A stretch of 64,000 nucleotides of DNA from CAVWGP01 sp963754645 (GTDB taxonomy: Bacteria; Pseudomonadota; Alphaproteobacteria; Bin65). Numbering within the stretch: the first letter of the stretch is position 1; each line of letters starts with the position of its first letter. Under the pieces are notes generated by a model. The model saw only the letters and a list, made by a program, of their open reading frames with translations, was not told the origin of the DNA and did not search any database. Below are positions 60,986 through 64,000 of this stretch, piece after piece. Made by a program: the position numbers and the translations under genes. The stretch is from assembly GCA_963754645.1 (NCBI GenBank), contig CAVWGP010000011.1, forward strand, positions 806,001-870,000, read 5' to 3'.

Positions 60986-61004
60986 GTCTCCCCCTCGCAC
61001 CCGG

Positions 61005-61364
61005 TCAGGATGCGGTTTTGTCGTCCCCGTCGCGCTTCGCCGGCGGCGCCGCGCGATACCCCACCGCATGCCCGGCGCCCGAGGCGGTCCGGACCATGCT
61101 GACAATTCCCGCGGCAAATCCCACGAACAGAAACACCACCGTCAGCCAAGGCCGCGTGCCCAGCCAACCATCCAACACCCAGCCGATCCCGACGCCCACG
61201 AAGACGCCGGCAACAAGCTCTGCACCCATCCGCAGCGCCATGCCCAAGCCCGCGCCGCTATCGTTTTTCGACGACGGCGGACGGCGCTCGTCCTGCCGCA
61301 ACTGCGCCTCTTTGAGCCGGGCATCGAGGCCGGCGAGATCGGAGGGCTTGTCATTTTCGGACAT
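61005..61364 (-). CDS. atpI: ATP synthase accessory protein AtpI
   Basis: The protein has 119 residues. A charged N-terminus precedes 'MGAELVAGVFVGVGIGWVLD' and 'WLTVVFLFVGFAAGIVSMVR', the two-helix AtpI (AtpZ/AtpI) fold, which helps assemble the c-ring and may carry Mg2+. It is first gene of the F0 operon and 190 bases from the smc end, so a promoter should lie in that gap. Confidence 0.9.
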   Translation of the reverse strand: MSENDKPSDLAGLDARLKEAQLRQDERRPPSSKNDSGAGLGMALRMGAELVAGVFVGVGIGWVLDGWLGTRPWLTVVFLFVGFAAGIVSMVRTASGAGHAVGYRAAPPAKRDGDDKTAS

Positions 61365-61554
61365 GCGGCCGGAATTTCACCCGGCGCCCAGAACGGGCAC
61401 ATTGGCCGTGGCCGGGCACGCCCGTCCAAAGCCGCGCGGAAATTACGAACGGGGTGCCGGGGTGTCAAGCCGAGCCGGGGCCGAATTCACCCAATATCGC
61501 CATGAAAAACCGCGCGAATCCGAGGTGCGACGTTTCGGCTGGCGCGCTTGCGGC

Positions 61555-64000
61555 TCAGGCTGCTTCGCGCCACGCCTCGGCCTGTTCGAGATCGACCGAA
61601 ACGAGCTGCGAGACGCCGCGCTCGGTCATCGTCACGCCGAACAAGCGGTTCATGCGCGCCATCGTCATGCGGTGATGGGTGACGATGAGGAAGCGCGTGC
61701 CGGTGTCCTTGGCGATATCTGAAACCAAGTTGCAGAAGCGGTCGACATTGGCGTCGTCGAGCGGGGCATCGACCTCGTCGAGAATGCAGACCGGCGCCGG
61801 ATTGGTCAGGAACACGGCGAACAGCAGCGACAGGGCGGTCAGCGCCTGCTCGCCGCCCGAGAGCAGCGACAGGCTTTGCAGCTTCTTGCCCGGCGGGCTC
61901 GCCATCACTTCGAGTCCGGCATTGAGCGGATCGTCGCCCTCGACAAGCTCCAGATAGGCCTTGCCGCCGCCGAACAGGCGGGTGAATAGCTTTTCGAAGT
62001 GCGTGTTGACGTCGTTGAACGAAGCCAAGAGGCGCTCGCGCCCTTCGCGATTGAGATCTGAAATCGCCCGCCGGAAGCGCTCGATAGCGCCCATGAGATC
62101 GGCGCGCTCGCTTTCAAAGGTGTTGATCTGCTTCTCAAGTTCGTCGGCCTCTTCCTCGGCACGCAGATTGACCGGGCCCATGGTTTCGCGCTCGTGGATG
62201 AGGCGTTCGAGCCTGCGCTCGACATCGGGTTGCGGCGGGATCTCGTGCCCGTCCTTGATTTCGGCAAGGGCGAGGGCGCCGTCCGGCGGGCAATTCAAAC
62301 GGTCGGCGATGCGCTGGGTGATTTCGCCAAGACCGCGCTCGGCTTGAGCCACGGCGCCTTCGTTGCGGCCGCGCAGTTCGCGCGCATCGGCGAGCCGCGC
62401 TTCGAGCTGCTTGAGCGCCTTGTCGTGTTCGGCTTGACGCGTTTCGGCCAAGGCGAGCCGGTCGGCGGCGTCCTGGCGCCGCGCTTCGGCGGCTTGGGCA
62501 AGATCGGCGAGCGCGTTGCGTTGCAGTTGAAGCTCGGCGGGGCGCGCCGCAAGCTGCGCGATGTCCGCCTCGGTCGCAACCCGGCGCTCATCGAGCGCCA
62601 TGCGCTGGAGCTCGCCGCCGGCCTTGCGCGAGGTCCACGAAGCCTGCTCGTCCGCGATCGCGGCGGTGCGGCGACCGCGCGCGTCGGCTTCGGCGATCAG
62701 CCGATTGGCGATCTGCATCTGCTCGGCATGCGCCGCGCGCCGCGCCCTGAGCGTTTCTTGGCCATGGGCCAGCGCGGCTTTGCCGGCATCCGGCGCGGAC
62801 ATCGCATCGCGCTCGACTTCGGCCGCGGCCAGAAAATCCGCCGCGTCGGCCTGTTCCTGCGCCAAGCGCTCCGCCGTTTCGAGCAAGGCCTTGAGGCGGG
62901 CATTGCGGTCGGCCGCGGCGCGCTGCGCCCGGGCTTCCTGTTCGCGCGCGAAATTCAGCGACGACAGCGCTTGCCGCATGTTTTCGCGCAGCAGGCGCAG
63001 TTTTTCGAAGGCAATCTGCGAGCGGGCCTGGGCCTCGATGGCCTGCAGCTCGGCGGCCCGGGCGGCGATCTGGGCGTCGCCGCGCTCGCTTTCGAGTTCG
63101 CGCATGCGGTTGAGCTGCACCAGGCGCGCCGCGGCCGGCGCCGGCGCGCTCGCGCTCTTGAACAATCCGTCCCAACGCCACAGCGCGCCGGTTTTCGTGA
63201 CCAGCCGCTGGCCTTGCTGCAATTGGCCGATCAGCGGTTGCGCCGCCGCCTCGTCCTCGACGACGGCGATCTGCGCCAGGCGGCGGTCGAGCGCCGGCGG
63301 GCCCACCACGTGCTTGGCCAAGGTTTCGGTGCCGGCCGGAAACTCGAGCGTGGTCGCAGCGCCGTCGCCGGCGCGCCATTGCAGCGGCGCGCCGTCTTGC
63401 AGCGAGGCGCCGAGATCGTCGCCCAAGGCGGCGCCCAGCGCGGGTTCGTAACCCTGCTCGACGCCGATGCGATCCAGCACCGGCGGAAATTCGCCCGCCG
63501 GCGTCTCAACCACGGCGCGCAGGCCATTTTCCTCGGCGCGCAATTGGGCGAGCCGCTCATTGGCCGCTTCGGCGAGGCGGCGGGCGGCCGCAGCCTCGGC
63601 TTCGGCGGTCGCGCGCGCCTGTTCGGCGGCCTCGGCATCGCCTTGAATCCGGTGGTAGGCCGTGTCGGCTTCGGCGAGCGCGGCACTTTCGGCCGAACCG
63701 TCGGCGGCGCGGACGGCGTCTTCCAGCGCCGCGCGCTCCTTGTCGGTTTCGGCAATGCGCCGCGTCAGGTCGGCGAGGCGGAGTTCGGCTTCGCGCAAGC
63801 GCCGGGCGAGTTCGTTGCGCCGCGCCTCGTCGGCCGCGATCTTGCGCATGAGGTCCGCCACGACCTCTTCGAGTGCCACCACGGCGGCGGCGCCTTCCTC
63901 GGCGCGCGCCGTGGCGTGGCGGCGGGCATCGGCATCGTCGGCCTCGGCCTGGACGAGGCCGGCGTGTTCCTCGGCGAGGCGGGCGAGCGCCGCATCGGCA
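61555..64000 (-). CDS. smc: Chromosome segregation protein SMC, C-terminal part (runs off window)
   Basis: About 815 residues are visible and the frame stays open to the edge. The middle has a coiled coil, the hinge ('GYEPALGAALGDDLGASLQD' region), a second coiled coil and the C-terminal ABC head. The head has signature 'LSLLSGGEQALTALSLL', Walker B 'VCILDEVDAPLDDANVDRF' and 'FLIVTHHRMTMARMNRLFGV'. It condenses and aligns chromosomes with ScpA/ScpB (not in the window). The Walker A part lies outside. Its stop is 190 bases from atpI, same strand. Confidence 0.95.
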   Translation of the reverse strand, partial: ADAALARLAEEHAGLVQAEADDADARRHATARAEEGAAAVVALEEVVADLMRKIAADEARRNELARRLREAELRLADLTRRIAETDKERAALEDAVRAADGSAESAALAEADTAYHRIQGDAEAAEQARATAEAEAAAARRLAEAANERLAQLRAEENGLRAVVETPAGEFPPVLDRIGVEQGYEPALGAALGDDLGASLQDGAPLQWRAGDGAATTLEFPAGTETLAKHVVGPPALDRRLAQIAVVEDEAAAQPLIGQLQQGQRLVTKTGALWRWDGLFKSASAPAPAAARLVQLNRMRELESERGDAQIAARAAELQAIEAQARSQIAFEKLRLLRENMRQALSSLNFAREQEARAQRAAADRNARLKALLETAERLAQEQADAADFLAAAEVERDAMSAPDAGKAALAHGQETLRARRAAHAEQMQIANRLIAEADARGRRTAAIADEQASWTSRKAGGELQRMALDERRVATEADIAQLAARPAELQLQRNALADLAQAAEARRQDAADRLALAETRQAEHDKALKQLEARLADARELRGRNEGAVAQAERGLGEITQRIADRLNCPPDGALALAEIKDGHEIPPQPDVERRLERLIHERETMGPVNLRAEEEADELEKQINTFESERADLMGAIERFRRAISDLNREGRERLLASFNDVNTHFEKLFTRLFGGGKAYLELVEGDDPLNAGLEVMASPPGKKLQSLSLLSGGEQALTALSLLFAVFLTNPAPVCILDEVDAPLDDANVDRFCNLVSDIAKDTGTRFLIVTHHRMTMARMNRLFGVTMTERGVSQLVSVDLEQAEAWREAA

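Overview
The window is 64 kb of GC-rich chromosome from an alphaproteobacterium, most likely a Rhodospirillales-type lineage. The evidence is family content: DUF1150, DUF484 and DUF4170 proteins; an F-type ATP synthase split into separate F1 (atpHAGDC) and F0 (atpIBEF'F) operons, with two b-type subunits; ubiquinone genes ubiA and ubiD; and the order rplU-rpmA-obgE-proB-proA-nadD-rsfS-rlmH-gpmI-envC-ctpA-rppH. No rRNA or tRNA gene was recognised.

Layout. 1-12.6 kb is a metabolic and transport patchwork: amidase, alpha/beta hydrolase, AidB-type acyl-CoA dehydrogenase, an HpnP-like B12-binding radical SAM enzyme, an L-2-hydroxyglutarate oxidase-like flavoprotein, a Tat-exported TAXI binding protein, a GST, an M17 aminopeptidase, a ModE-like regulator, a DMT transporter and an SDR epimerase. 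12.7-20.7 kb holds a DUF1150 protein, an IS110-family element, ubiD, a 2OG-Fe(II) oxygenase, a DJ-1/DUF4170 fusion, an M48 protease and several intergenic repeats. 20.8-28.6 kb carries an ABC-type binding protein, ubiA, rsmE, xerC, DUF484, a transaldolase-like gene and priA. 28.6-33.4 kb is a run of four FHA-domain membrane proteins. 33.8-38.7 kb is the F1 operon. 39-50.4 kb is the conserved housekeeping block listed above. 50.5-57.6 kb has a dual-CDGSH protein, a lipoprotein, a decayed MNT/HEPN module and a riboswitch-controlled gcvTHP cluster. 57.9-64 kb has a YCII protein, the F0 operon and the C-terminal part of smc.

Two accessory items stand out. First, the IS110 element (13078-14303) has precise ends. 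It is flanked by the dinucleotide CT on the transposase strand and sits inside a copy of a dispersed intergenic repeat. The noncoding region upstream of its transposase contains short segments matching both the target and the element's own ends, in the arrangement expected for target and donor guides of a bridge RNA. Second, the FHA cluster has three tandem paralogues of one architecture (FHA, low-complexity linker, one membrane segment, extracytoplasmic domain). That last domain has exactly conserved spacing C-x10-C-x-C-x61-C, and a fourth FHA protein ends in a repeat region resembling a beta-propeller. I could not assign the cluster a known function.

Caution on sequence quality: nine genes, among them atpD, priA, rsmE and xerC, are broken by what looks like a single small indel, eight of them readable as a +1 insertion and several in G/C runs. 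I read these mainly as consensus errors, not true pseudogenes, and give full-length coordinates for each.
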